From the NCBI GenBank assembly GCA_963989245.1, contig OZ022349.1, forward strand, positions 30,257,706 through 30,321,705: a stretch of 64,000 bases of DNA, given 5' to 3'. Origin of the DNA: Nansenia antarctica (taxonomy: Eukaryota; Chordata; Actinopteri; Argentiniformes; Microstomatidae). Numbering within the stretch: the stretch's first letter is position 1; each line of letters opens with the position of its first letter. A program made the translations under genes and the position numbers. The notes below the pieces were generated by a model that worked only from the letters and a program-made list of their open reading frames with translations, did no database searches and had not been told where the DNA came from. Positions 38,214-52,200 of this stretch are shown in pieces.

Positions 38214-41200
38214 TGTCTGTGCATGCATGCGTACGTGCATGCATGCGTGTGACTGTGATTAGAGGGATAGTACTTACTGAATGTAATCAGAAAACAAATA
38301 ACAGAAAACAAAAAATTACTTTTGCGATAAGGCTGAGCTTAACCCTACCTGTGTCCCTACCTCTGTTCCCTACAACCCTACCTGGTTGAGCAGGCTGGTC
38401 AGGGCCAAGGAGAACGGGATGAGCTCCTGTGGGTTGCCCTGTTGGAGTAGTGCCCACAGTTCTGTCTGGCTCTTGTTCCTCAGCCAATCAGTGGTCACCT
38501 GGCCCTCCACCGGTTGCAGCACTGTCAGAGTTCTATCAAACCACAATTAGGGTTAGGGTTAGAGCTAGGGCTAGGGCTAGGGCTTTTTAAATTTTTATTT
38601 AACCATCGCATCTACCAGGATGTGCCTTGAGGTACAAACTATTTCAGGACAATCTATTTTTTTAACAAAGGCCAAATTCACCTGTTGAGGGCCGTCACTG
38701 TTGCCCCCAGGTAGTCCTCGACCTGCAGGATCACTGTGATGATTGACAGGTTCCTCTCTGGCCCCGGACTCCCCAGGGGGACCAGGGTGCCAAAGGTGTG
38801 CTGTGTGCCCCTGTGGAGCAGCATACTCAGAAACAATTAACAGGTTTGAAAAGGGCACTTTAACTTTGCGGGGGAGGGGGGGGGAGATAAATAATCAACT
38901 ATTCCTTGTACACACAAGAATGTACTTATGTAACACACTTATGTTTGGCTGTATGCCTTTTATTTAATGACTCCATGAAGAGGTGAAACCAAAGAGTAAT
39001 CTCATAGATATCAAATAGGCTGATATTCACCTGTAGAGGGTAAGCAACGGGCAGGACTGGTTAGAATGCTGGCATGATGCCACCTGGAGGGAGAAGATGA
39101 GCTGAGGACCACTCCAACCTGAAGATGGACACAAAAACATAAAAGTTGTTGGATTCCAACCAGAACCTGTTAAAATTGTGTTTGTTTGGTACCATTACAA
39201 CTGAATGGTTCTTTATGCTCTAGTGCTACCATGAAAATACCACACATTTACTTCAAAATGGTAAATGGACTGACTTATATCGTGCCTTAATCCAAACCGT
39301 TTTACAATGGCCTCTCATGCCCAATGGCAGCAAGTTACCATGCAAGGTGCCGGCCGCTCATTGGGAGCAATTTGGGGTTCAGTGTCTTGCCCAAGGACAC
39401 CTCAACATGTGGCCAGCCGGTGTTCGAACTGCCGACCTGCTGACCTTGCAATCATTAGACGCTCTACCTCAGGCACCACAGCTGCCCCTAAGTAGGTAGA
39501 GTACTTCTCCTGTTTCCGTAGCGTGGGGCGCCACTGGGGTGGCTTGATGTACAAGTACACCCCCTGGACATGACGCTGGTATGTCGCAGGGTCTTACCCC
39601 CAATCCAACCCTTAATGCTGAGTGCCAAGCAGGGAGGCATTGGGTAGCATTTTTATAGTCTTTGGTATGACTCGGCCAGGGATCGAACTCACAACTTCCC
39701 AATCTCAGGATGGACACTCTAACTGCAAGGCCGCTGAGCTGGTGAGGTAGAGTACTTACTACTCGGTGACGTTTTTGACATCCCATACCTGAGCAGTTGA
39801 AGGTGACCACAGTTTCCAGAAGATGGATGTTTGACACTGGTGCCAGAGTGCAGACCCCCCCGTAGGGGGAATGGTGGGGCAGCAGGGTCAGGCTGGCGCT
39901 CCCCCACTGCCCCTCAGGAGGGTGGCTCACGTTCAGGGTGAAGGTGTAGTTATGCCCATCCTGCAGCACCCCTGGTCGGATCACCAGGTCAGGAGAGAGT
40001 CCCCCCGAGGAGGTGATGACCCTGTTAAGGTCAAGGGTCAGGCCACTTTGGTCCTCAGCTGTCCATTTGTACTGAAAAAAACAAACATGTAGTGGATGAT
40101 ATACAGTGGGCTCAAGAATTATTGGCACCCCTGACCAGCAATGCACAAACAATTCTTTAAAAATGTTTACAATATAGTTATAGAGAAAGGGAATACACCA
40201 ACATGTGCCAAATACTGTACTTTATTAATGTTTCAATGGAAACAAGCAAAATCATAACAATCATTTAATAAAAAATGTATTTCAACAAAATCAAGGTTTC
40301 AGAATTATTGGCACCCTTCACCTAGTACTTAGTGCAACCACCTCTGGCAAGGATAACAGCATGGAGTCTTTTCCTGTCATTTTTGACAAGGTTAAGGAAC
40401 ACATTTGGTGGGATTTTGGACCATTCCTCTTGGCATATCGTTTCAAGATCCTTCACATTCTTGGGTTTTTGCTTATCAACTGACCTCTTCAACTCAGCCC
40501 ACACGATTGGATTTAGGTCTGGTGACTGAGATGGCCATTGCAGAATGTTGATTTTGTTGTCACAGAAGCATTTCTGTGTGGATCTTGAGGTAAGCTTCTT
40601 GAGGTATGCCTTGGGTCATTGTCTTGTTGGAAAGTCCACCTACAGCCAAGTCTCAGCCTTCTGGCAGAGGGAACCAGATTTTCAGCCAAAATTGCCTGAG
40701 ACTTGGTGGAATTCTTGTATTATAAATGTTTAGTTCCAGTTCGAGAGGGGTAGCGAAAGGTACTTTGTGCCAGGCTGTGTGTGACGTGTGACGCTGCAGA
40801 CCGTTGATTGGTCAATGGAAATCGTCGAAATAAATATATTTGACTACCAGCAAGACACCGGAGCACTCGTATCTATAACAAACGCGGAGATTGATGATAG
40901 TGCTGCATTTTGACATAATTCTTATCGCATTTCCCCCTGTTGAGCTGTATAGTGCTCTTATGACACTTAACTCCTCCTACTGTCCTGGCTCACTCCAGGT
41001 CTGTTGTGTATAATGGAAAAGCGTACCCTACCCTACCCGTACCATACTTTCAAATGCGTGCCGTACCAAGCTGTACCGGTCCGGTCAATGGAAAAGCGCC
41101 AGAAATGTAAATAACGTTTGGCAAACTCCAAGTGCTTCCTTCTGTGTCTTGTGGTCAGAACAGGCTTTCTTCTGGCAACCCTTCCAATGAGGCTGTGGAT

Positions 41201-44200
41201 ATGGAGGTGACGTCTGATGAATGAATGAATGAATGGTCTTTATTGTCATTGCTACAGTACAGGTACCAAACAACGACATTTAGGAGGGGTGGCTCCCCTG
41301 GTGTTAGGAAAGAAAAAAAACTTAAAAAAAACACTTTAAAAAAACACAAGAAGGGAAGGAGCTGGTTTACATAAATAAAGGCTATGTACACTATCCACTA
41401 TACTATACTGTACAGATAGACGACTAGGGTTGTCATATTGCACATAGTGTTATTGCACATTTATTTAAAGTGTCGCAGTTTGCAGGCTTGAAATGTACAT
41501 ATTTGTGCCTCAGCACTACACACACTACTACATTTTTTCAGTCCAGCAGCTGCCATCAATCCGTCCAGACTGTCCAGGGCCCAGAACCTAGGTCTTTGCT
41601 GTGTTCAGGGCCTGGACGGCCCTGGGGTAGAAGCTGTTCTTCAGTCTGTTTGTCCTTGCGGCCATGGTCCTGAACCGCCTTTTCGAGGGCAGCCGGGTAA
41701 AGTGTTCGTACCCAGGGTGGGTTGGGTCCCTGGAGATCTTGGAGGCCTTCCTGAGACAGCGTGTGTTGTACAGCTCTTCCAGAGAGGGGAGGGGGGCGCC
41801 GGTGATCTTCTGGGCTGTTCTCACGACTCTCTGTATCGCATTTCTCTCCGCGGTTGTGCAGCTGGAGAACCAGTTGCAGATGCCGTAGGTGAGGATGCTC
41901 TCCACTGCGCCGCGGTAGAAGGTCACCAGTATCTCCTGCTTGCTGTGTTCCTTCCTGAGGATTCTCAGGATGTATAGCCGCTGTTGTGCCTTCTTGATGG
42001 TGGCTTTTGTGTTGTCCTTCCAGGTCAGGTCATCCTGCATGTGCACCCCCAGGAATCGGAGGGTTGAGACTCTCTCCACGCTCTCTCCGTCGATGAGCAG
42101 GGGCTGGAACTCAGTGATGGTGCTTTTCGAAACCTGGTGACCCCAAGATGCCACCAAGGCATGTCATTCTTTCACTGTGATCCTTGTCTCACCATTCTCC
42201 TCAGTATCCTGGGGGGCAAGATGCAGTTGCATCCTCTACCCATGAGGTTTTCAACAGTTCCATGTATTTTTTAATAATTGCTCTTACAGTGCTCAGTGGT
42301 ATATTCAATTGTTTGTGAATTTTCTTGTAGCCATTACCACATTTATGAAGGTCTACAACCATCTGCCTCTTTTGAACTACCAATTATTTTGTTTTCTTCA
42401 TGGTGTTGGATGACAAAGGGATATTGTATGTTTGTTACCTCATTTTTATACCCTAGTGGAACAGGAAGTGATGTAATCACTCAATACAGTTCCTTAAAAC
42501 ATAGATAAACTTAAATAAGTGGAATTTAATACCTGGTTTAATTTTGGTAGGTGTCATTTACAATAATCTGTAAGGGTGCTAATAATTGTGAAACATTGAT
42601 TTGGAGGAAATTGATTTTTGTTGGTTCCAATGGAACATTAATATAGCACAGTATTTATCAAATGTTGATATTTCGAGTTTGTCTATAAATATATGTGACA
42701 CCGTTTCATTAAAACTACAACAGCCTCTGTGTTCACTCGGTCATGTGGGCTCCTTTTTACACATGTACTGGGAATGTCCTGGGGTGGCGGCATTTTGGAA
42801 ACTGATATCTTCCACTTTATCTAATCTATTGGGGATCCATATACCTTGTTGTCCGAGATTATTGATTTTGAATGATACCTCATCATTGGATCTGTCAGCT
42901 TCCATGTTTCGTGTTTTATTTGCTGGTCTTACCGCAGCCAAAAAGATGTTAGCATTACGATGGAACCCTCCACATACTCTTACGCGTAAACAATGGCTGC
43001 TGTCTTTCCTGAACATACTACACATGGAACAATCTATAGCCAGAATACATGGAGCTAAAGAAAGGACAATTCAAACATGGACCTCTGCAATACATAAGAT
43101 AAAAGAGTTGATGGAGTGACTGTGTTTGTAGGCTGTGTTGTATGTGAATGTAACCTGTAATTGTTGTATTATTATGATTTTATGATATCTGAAAACTGCA
43201 AAACAGCTTTATACTATCTTATCCTGAAGTGATTTTGAAAATGTAATACTGGGTGGTAGAACGCACATATCTAGGAAAAGTCATGAAAGGAAGGTCCTGA
43301 AATTTGATCGAGTGCAAAGATAGAATTTTTACTCACGGGGGTCACCGTGACCCCTCACGGCTCTTCTAGTGTTAAAAGGTCCTCATGTCGGGAATTGTGA
43401 AACCTTGCAATCGAGCCAAACAAGTCTTGTTGTGAAACATTTTTTGCCCGTTTTTGGCATAGGACGACAAATGAAGCGATGAAGAACCCACTCGATATCA
43501 TAACCAATAGTTTTACATTCACTAAATACCTACATTTAGTTAGCAAAGTCGGGTGGGGGGTATTAGTGTGGCAGTGTGTGCACACCCCAGCTGTATGTAA
43601 GTAGCCATGTGCGTGTGGACCACATCAGTTCACTATTCATGGCACAGTCGTCTGCAGACAGACTTTCTGCTGTGTTCTTGGGTAAGTTTTAGTGAGTTAC
43701 ATGTGTTGTTTACTAGGATTTTGTGTTGTTTATTTAGGATAGCCAAACAGTTATTTATTGTTTTGTGAGTAAGGTAGATACCGCCTTTGTTAGCATCAGT
43801 AATCAAACCACTGAAACTGTGCTTACAATAATTATGCCACCCCTCTACAAAAGAAATAGGAGATGGTGGGAGGAAGAAATAGGTGGTCAAAGATAAAACA
43901 TAATGAATAAATACATTTGTTGCAGACCTACTAAACATGTTTCATGCACCGTTTTAGTGTGTTTTTGTGTGCACCAGCTAGCCAAATAAGTGTTAGTTTG
44001 TTAGGTAGCTTGCTAGCTTTGTTAGAGATATAATAGATTATAGAAAAAGTTCATGCTTTTGTAATGAACGGTAATGTTGTGAGGAATCAACAATAATGAT
44101 TTATTAATTGATTTGTAGATTTGCTGTAGAATAATACTGTGGATTGAAATGATTTCACTAGCCTTCTTCTTACAGTACAAGTACAGTACACTGAGTCTAT

Positions 44201-47200
44201 AGAAAACCTACACTAGAGAAGTGTCCACACCTCTGACCTGACATCTGTGTTACAGAATGACGAGGTGAGAGGTTCTGAGAGATGACACCTTGATGTGAGT
44301 CACCAGCACTTCAGGTATTGTCATTGTCATTGTATTTAAGCAATTATATTTTATGAACATAGTAGTATTTCGTAAAAGTGGTGTGTTGGTAACAGTGGGC
44401 AATCATTTTAAATGTACTGTCTTCTTTTTTTATTACAGCTTTGATGCCCAGATGGGATGGGAAGGAACTACACGAAGTCCCACTAGATGCTTTATGAACT
44501 ATATTCTGTCAGGGGTGCAAATAATTGTTGAGCCCACTGTAGTTATAGTACTGAAACACCATAGGAAGTGTTATAAACCCAATGAAACTAAAATCAGCTT
44601 ATCTTCAAAACCTTACTAAAAAACCTTACATAAAGCATGTTAAAGCTAGGCTGGAACTAACATCTGTACAAATACCTTCTAGGACCAGGGTTTGGGTTAG
44701 ATCGTTTACCTGGGCATGGCTACCGCACTGGGCACAGAGGCCAGAGAGAACGACGGAGCGACTGTAGCTGACATGGAAGGAGAAGAGAATGTCACAAGAG
44801 ACACATTCCACAGTCACAGGAAGCACTGGAGCTTGACACACTGCCACCTATAGACATGGAGGGGAAAAACACCAATCTTACTATCACACAATAAATGTGT
44901 ACTTTGCAACCTTTAGTTCAATAAATAGCTTTCTCATACGAGTTAGAAAGAGATAGTGTGGAAAGATACTACACTATCTCTTTCTAAGAGACTCACTGAC
45001 TGTGTTGTGGAGACGGGTTTCCTGCCTTCCTCATGGACAGTGAGGGTGAGGAGGTAGACCCGGCCAGGCTGCAGATCACTACTGTCAATAATAAATCTAC
45101 TGCTGGATCTCGCACCAGGCCGGCTGAGAGAGGGTGACTCTGTGGAGTTCTACGGTAGAAACAAAAAGGGAATTTTTTTTAAAATGCTGTTATAACACTG
45201 TAATAACACTGTAGTAACATTATTGTATTTACAAGTATTTAAGTGGTACCTCAGTGATGAATTCCCAATGATACTGCATCTGTCCCTCCTGTCCTGGCTC
45301 CACATCAGGGTCATGAGACTCTGACCCATCCAGGGTGAGGTCACTGTAGCTGGGCCAGAGTCTGTATGATCCACCCCTGATGATGGCTACCAGGGGGCTG
45401 TGGACCACTGAGACCCTGGTCCTCCTGTACAGGTTTAGAGGGGTTCCCTGGAGAGTGGTGGTGAATCCTAGGCAGTACTGGCCCACTTCTAGGGCATGGA
45501 TAGGGAGGGACAACAGTGGGGTAGTCACATCCACCAGACTACTCAGGGTTACCAGGTACCCACTGTTCTGGGTTACCAGACCCATGTCATTATATCCACA
45601 GTCAGGCTCTCTATATACCTCCCATAGGTATGTGGTCTTGTATGCGGTGCAGCCCTTGACGTCTACAATGGCCTCAAAGTAGCTGGGTCTGGACTTAAGG
45701 ATGGTGGATTGCCCCTGAACCAAGGAGACGTCGGGCAGGAAACACTGGAGTTCTCTTACCTCAGTGAGTAGTTGTGTGGAGACTTGGCTGATGTTGTTGG
45801 AAACTGTGACCTGTACAGCATAGATTCCAGCAGTATAGTAGGTATGATCCATGGTGTTGGATTCTGTAATAACAACTTCAGTTGAGTCTCTGAAGTCCCA
45901 TTGAAATCGTAGGCTGCTGCCAACATCCACTATAGCTGAAAAGGTGACAGGATATCCCTGAAATACTCCTGTGGAAGTACCCATAAGATTGACCTCTGTC
46001 ACAGGCCACTGAACAATGGCTGTCTCGCTCAGGGTCTGCGAGCAGACGCCATTACTGGCCACAACACTCACAGATAGCCTACCACTTCCAGGTGAGATAT
46101 AAATCACTTCCTGTCCTGTGACCTCCAAGGGTTGAGAGCCATCTAATTGGAACATCCAGGTGTAATCAGTAGGAGATCCACTTGTGACCTCCGCTTGAAA
46201 ACGCATCTCTTTTAATGCTTCTAGAACAGCAGAGCAGCAGTGAACCAATCGTAGGCCGCTGATCTGGTCAACCACTACAATGGTACGAAACACCTCAGAT
46301 ATGCTAACCTGGTTCCATGCCTTCACTGTGACAGAGTGGAGTCCAACTGGGAGGGTAGAAGTAGTGAAATATCCCTGAACAAGGTCAATTGATGAATCAC
46401 CATCTCCAAATACTAAAGAAAAGCTCAAGTCACTTCCTTTAGAAATTATTGGTGTAAAAACAATGGTGTCCTCAGAACAAATAGTAGAGCTGCTTACATT
46501 TAGAGCCAGACCCTGAATAACTTCCTGGACAGTGACTCTGTGTGAGACTGCCTGCCAGCTGACTTCATTAGAAACATTGAGAAACACTTTATAAATTCCT
46601 ATATCTGGAAAGGTGTAGATAACTGACTGATTGCTACCTATAAAAAAATGGCCTCCAGTGCTCATGACATGCCACTCCCAATGCAGGTCATTCCCCTCTC
46701 TGATATATCCATGGAATAATACAGAAACATGTGACTTCATAAAAAATGGCTGTGTTTTACTGTCTATATGGAAATCAACCTCACTGATCTCTTCCTGGAC
46801 TATCAGCTGTTTGGTGGCATTACTGGAGCCAAGAATATTCCGGATTGTCACTCTGATAGAGGACAAACCCAGAGTCTTAAACCTTTGAAGAAGAAAAGGC
46901 TTGTGTGTCTGTATAGGTGAAAGGTTAGAGTTCACATACCAGAAATACTGAAGGTCAGACCCGGTTTCCACGGTTACTGAGACATTCACAGGCTTCTCAA
47001 CTGCCACTGTTTCCGACTCAGTTGTTATTCTTGCCCCTGAAACTCTCTCTACTGCCACAAGAGAAACATGACTGGTCGTCTCACCAAGTCTGTTGGAGGC
47101 TGTTAGTTCAATGGAGATATCACCAGGTGTTTCTCTAAACAGCTGGAAATGCCTACCATCACTGGTAGTCTGGTTCACTCCTCTATGGGTAGCTAACCAA

Positions 47201-49135
47201 TGGTATGTCACATTAGAGCCATGTGTCACTGAGGCAGCGAATAGAATACTCTCTCTGGAGGGTATGTACCTCATTGATGTCAGACTCTGACATGTGATGT
47301 GAAGTCCTTGTATTCTCTCTGAAACCTCAATCAAAATGGATGCCTCTTTCTGACTCACCAGATTCTGGATTCTAACTTTGACATGATACACACCTGCTTT
47401 AGAAAACACATACTTAAACTTGTACGTCCTCATTGTGGGGGCAGCAACACCGTCCACTGACCAGTAGAATTTGGTGTTACTCACAACACCACTAACTGCT
47501 GTTATAACAGTTTCCTCCCCTACCACTGCAAATGGCTGGCTGACTTTCAGCGTCAGGTCTGATACAGGATGTAAAACATTCACTTCCAGGGTCATAGAGT
47601 CACGGCTCACTGCATTAAAAACTGTGGCAGTGACTGTGAACTGGCCAGCAGAGGTGAAGACACGGGAGACATTTTGGCTCTGCACCAGTGGGGTGCCATC
47701 ACCGAAATCCCATTGCACAGAGACATTGGTCCCAATGCAACTGTTGACCCAAAATGAAGTCATCGTATTGACAGTCAATGTGTTGCTTTGACCACTGTGC
47801 ACAAAGGTTAGTTTGGTCACAGGTTTTTGAATAACAACCGTAGCTTTGGCAATTTTCTGGCTGACATTGTTACTTGCCATGACAGAAACTTCCTGGATTC
47901 CTTCCTCTTTAAACACAAAGCAATATCGAGCAGGACCTTTAATAAGAGTGTTAATGGAGGAACGGTTGAACCACATAAACTGGTAACTGTTGAGCTGTGT
48001 TGGATAAACTACAGCCTGGAAACACACCTCTTCTCCCACTGCTACAGCATTCTGTGATGGGTGGACAGTTAGTCTACTTATTAGGAACTCTAGGCAAACA
48101 TTTGAATCATACAATGCCGATCCTACCAGACTTAGAACCGTCACGTTTACATTATAAGTCCCGGGCCTTGAGTAAGCGTGAGCAACTGTCGATTTCCCCC
48201 TCAGGACAGACTGAGGAGTCCCGTCTCCAAAACTCCAATGGAAAGTTAGGGAGGAAACATTCCCATTTACCAGGGCTTGGAGCTGTATCACTTTATCACT
48301 CTCGCCACACTCTGTTGGTAGTATTCCACTGACAGCCAGTCTGTAGATCTCCACACAGATAGACTGGCTAACTTGGCTCACTGAGTTAGACACAGTCACT
48401 CTGACTGTGTAGTTTCCAGGAGACTTATAGACATGGGAAACAGAGTTGTCTGAGAGGTTGCTCTGCCCTGACCCATCGCCATAGTCAAAGTCCCAGTTCA
48501 GACTTGTGCCTGAAGCCACTTTGCCACTGATTTTGGTGACAGAGTTCAGTTCATTAGGTCCGTTGCAGCTCAGCTGGAGTCCAGAGACTTTCTCTATGAT
48601 TTCCACAGCCACCCAGGCAGTTACTGCAGTCAACGTGTTGTTGGCACACACAGTCATGTTATATATCCCTGCAGCTCCAACAACATGGCTGACTTTGCCA
48701 TGGAAACCTTGGACTTCTTTAGAACCGTCCCCAAAGTTCCACATGTAGAACATTCCATATGGCGAGGGCTGTGGAGAAGCTTCCAGAAGGAAGGTCTGGT
48801 TAATGACAGGGACCAGAGGGGTTGGAGATATGAGTAGCAGAGTTAGTGGAGGGCGGACCCTCACTGTCATGGCCTTCTCGATTGTTTCATATTGGTTGTC
48901 GACTTGGGCCCTCAGTGTGTAGTCATCTGTATGAAAAACAAACAGAGCTATATTAATTTGTGGGCACAAGGACTGTAAGACATTTGTTTTGGTCTTAATG
49001 TGTGTTTTTAATCACATTAGCTATTGGCATCAGTGTCTTGGATTACATCTTTTGCTATTATATTGTAATTACAAGCTAATTATCATGCCTAATTATCATT
49101 ATCATATCATATCATTGTCTGGTCTTACTTATCTG

Positions 49136-49212
<77 letters not shown>

Positions 49213-52200
49213 TGTGTGTGTGTTTACCTGGCTGTAGGTAGGCATGGCTAACAGAGTCTTGCACATACACCTGTCTCACACCCCTCTCCACTAGCTCCTC
49301 TCTGGACTCACACTGGGCTGGATAGGTGTGGTTCACCTGGGCACCGCCTTCACCAAAGTCCCACCTGAGAGAAAGGTTAATAACAACAATAGTATGAACA
49401 GTACATTGTTTTACACAACTTTACATCCAAGTAAATGGTTACCCAATCATTGACTACACTAAATGCACCAGTAACGATTAACAATGTAATCTAACAAAAA
49501 TATTGCATTGTTAATTGCAATCTTTTTGAAATTGCATTGTTCATAAGCGCATGTGGAGGATACACAAAACAGTCCATTCAATAGTCTTAGTGATACAAAC
49601 ATTCCAAAAAAATGACCCTCACCTGAATGTGACACCTATTGAGATGTCAACTTTGATCCTGAAGATGAAGAGGTGAGTGGTGGCCACAGCTATGACCTCA
49701 CTGACAGAGAGGAGTTCTGGGTGGGCCAGAGGAGCCATGACATCAGCAGTCAGAACCACCTCCAGAGACTCGGAGCTCACAGGGTTCTCTGCTGTCGCCT
49801 GGAACACACACGCTTATGATTCATTATAACATCCCATGTGTACAACATTGATTTAGCAAAAAATACAATAAACATTAAATATATAAGTAAATATGTGTAT
49901 TTTAACAGTATTTCTAGACACGTTTCTAGACATGTTTATAATCTGAGGCTTACAAAAGTTAAAACTGTTCTTTCTTTTCCATAAGGATACCATAATAATA
50001 ATAATAATAATAATAATATATCATTAAAACTAAATGGATCACCTCACCTTGAGCTTGTACTCTGCTGGTTTCTTGAACACCACACTGTAAGCATCTCCTT
50101 CATAGGCAAACTTACACAGGTTGTCAATCACCCAGGTGTACTTCACTGAGGAGCCGCTCTCTACCTTAGCTGTGAATAACTAAGGTGAGAAAGCAGAGAG
50201 GATGATGGGAAAGCATCATTTAAAAGTAAAGTGATACTTAAACCCTACAGTTCAACGTGCAAATTAACTTAACCTACAAGGAAGTGTTCAAAGCAAAGAA
50301 AAGTGTAGTTTGAGTTTGATTGGTTTGAGTAAATGAAAAGGTTAGTGAGTTAAAATCTCGATTTTCTGGTCAATAAAAAGCATGCCACTGAGAAGGAGAT
50401 GGGCACCTGTGACACGTCCACCAGCATCCGCAGGTGTCCCTGTGGTTCCACACTGAGCCCTGTCACTGCCTCATAGGCAAACACATCCACAAAGATACTT
50501 TGTGTGCTCACTGCATTGGACACACTGATGTTCAGAGTGTGGACTCCCTCTGAAGCTACTACCAGGGACACGTAGGAGAACCAAGTACCAGGTACTCTCT
50601 CACAGCCAGGCCACGGCTGGGGCATCTCCTCTGGGCAGGAGGGCAGGAAGGGGACCCATCTCTGGAACACTGGAGCTGACCAGGAGCTGGTGGCACTTTG
50701 TCCGGCTACAATTTTTACCACAATGAGTGTTGGAGTGTTTACAAGGATATGGATCTGGTTGTCTCCATCAGGCTTAGGGTGGACAACATGAAGCCCAGAA
50801 ATTGTACTCGGAGCTGGGGCAGAGGTCCTGCTAAGAGGGGTACTCATAGTCCCTGTGTGTGTGCCACCATCCTCACTCTGGCCCACACTGGGCATGGACG
50901 AAACACTATAGGCATGCCCGTGCAGTGTGTCCACATACAGCACCCGTAGGTCGCACTCTACCCCGTCCACCCATTGGCCTCCCTGGAGAGAGGATGAGAG
51001 GCCCCCTTCCCACCAGCTCCCCCATTCCGCCCCGCCCAGGGAGAGATAGCTCTGGCGCCAGGGGGAGGAGGAGCTGTCACCACGGCAATAAAGGAAGGTT
51101 CCAGAACTCCTGGTGTGCTGCATGGCTAGAACGTCATCTGGGTAGACGGAGAGATCCTTCTCGGCTAGCGCCACCTGATTAAGTAAACATGAAGATAAGA
51201 TGACTGATAAGTTGGAGCAAAATTTGTTTGACCTTGGTTAAATATGTATTCACGAGGGAGTACTTACAGTGATATGAGCCGGCTCAGAGCTGGGATCCAC
51301 TCTCAGCAGCAGGTCTGCCACCCGGTGGTAAAAGGGAGGTATTGCAGGGTATCGCGGAGGCAGGGTGAAGCTGTGGTCTCTTGCCGTAGGGGGGTGGTAG
51401 TAGGGGCTACAGGGGCTGGTGACAGGTACACATGTCTCCAGCAGGTGGCACCAGTACTGCCCTCTGGCACAGCCACCTGTGGTGTTACATAGAGGCACTG
51501 CTGAACAGCAGCTGAACGGGTTGAAGAGGGAGCTGCAACCTGTAGAAAGGGAGAGAGAGGTAGGGTGGGAGATGGAGAGAGAGAGAGAGAGAGAGGTTAC
51601 TACAGACTTTAATCAGTATGTTTCAACAAGCAAGAAGAACTTCAACTAAACAGACCCTGAGCAGCGCTGTGTTACCTGGGGGAACCAGGTGGTGGGTGGG
51701 GCTACAGTAGGGCCTGAGGATCTGCACTCTAACCAGGCTGGACACTTCACTAGGCTGGGCTACCAGCTCCACGGACACCACCTGACCTGCATGGCTGAAC
51801 CACAGTCCTGGGAAGAGCATCATCTGATGGGGCAGAAATAAACAAGCGGGTTAGGGTTAGGGTTAGGGGAATAGGGAGAAAATATACTGTATATTGTATG
51901 TATACTGTATACTTGAGATTTAACATTGACTTAACATGAATAAATGTGTATTATCGATTGCTGTAGCAGTTTGATGATTCAGTTAGCAGTTAGATGACTC
52001 TTTCTCACCTCAACTCTCTGCTGGTCTGTGTCAGGGGCTGTGGACAGGACCTGTGTCTGGGTCTTGGCGTACACACCAGTCATGAGAGGAACCCCTGTGA
52101 GGTAACTGTCCAGTGATGGGAGGGTAACTACGGGAGACAGACAGGGACACACAATGCACTGAGCAAAAGCAAAGTGAGAAAACTAACATAGAGTTATGGT

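Larger units (their letters stand above)
40104..44539 (-). mobile_element. Tc1-like transposon with IR/DR ends, heavily interrupted
   Basis: Ends CAGTGGGCTCAAGAATTATT (40104) and the inverse of CAGTGGGCTCAACAATTATT (44539), both flanked by TA. Inner repeats ATTATTGGCACCCTT (40302) and AAGGGTGCTAATAATTGTG (42571) give the IR/DR layout. The transposase reads on the minus strand in two pieces (about 42200-42390 and 40322-40735). Nested insertions are a Rex1-like LINE between the pieces, and an L1-like LINE, a piggyBac-like end and an unknown repeat between the inner and outer right repeats. Confidence 0.85.

Noticed and set aside
42601..43119. 172-codon open frame as a host gene
   Set aside because: The CSLGHVGSFLHMYWECP motif and its setting inside nested transposons identify it as an L1-group ORF2 end.
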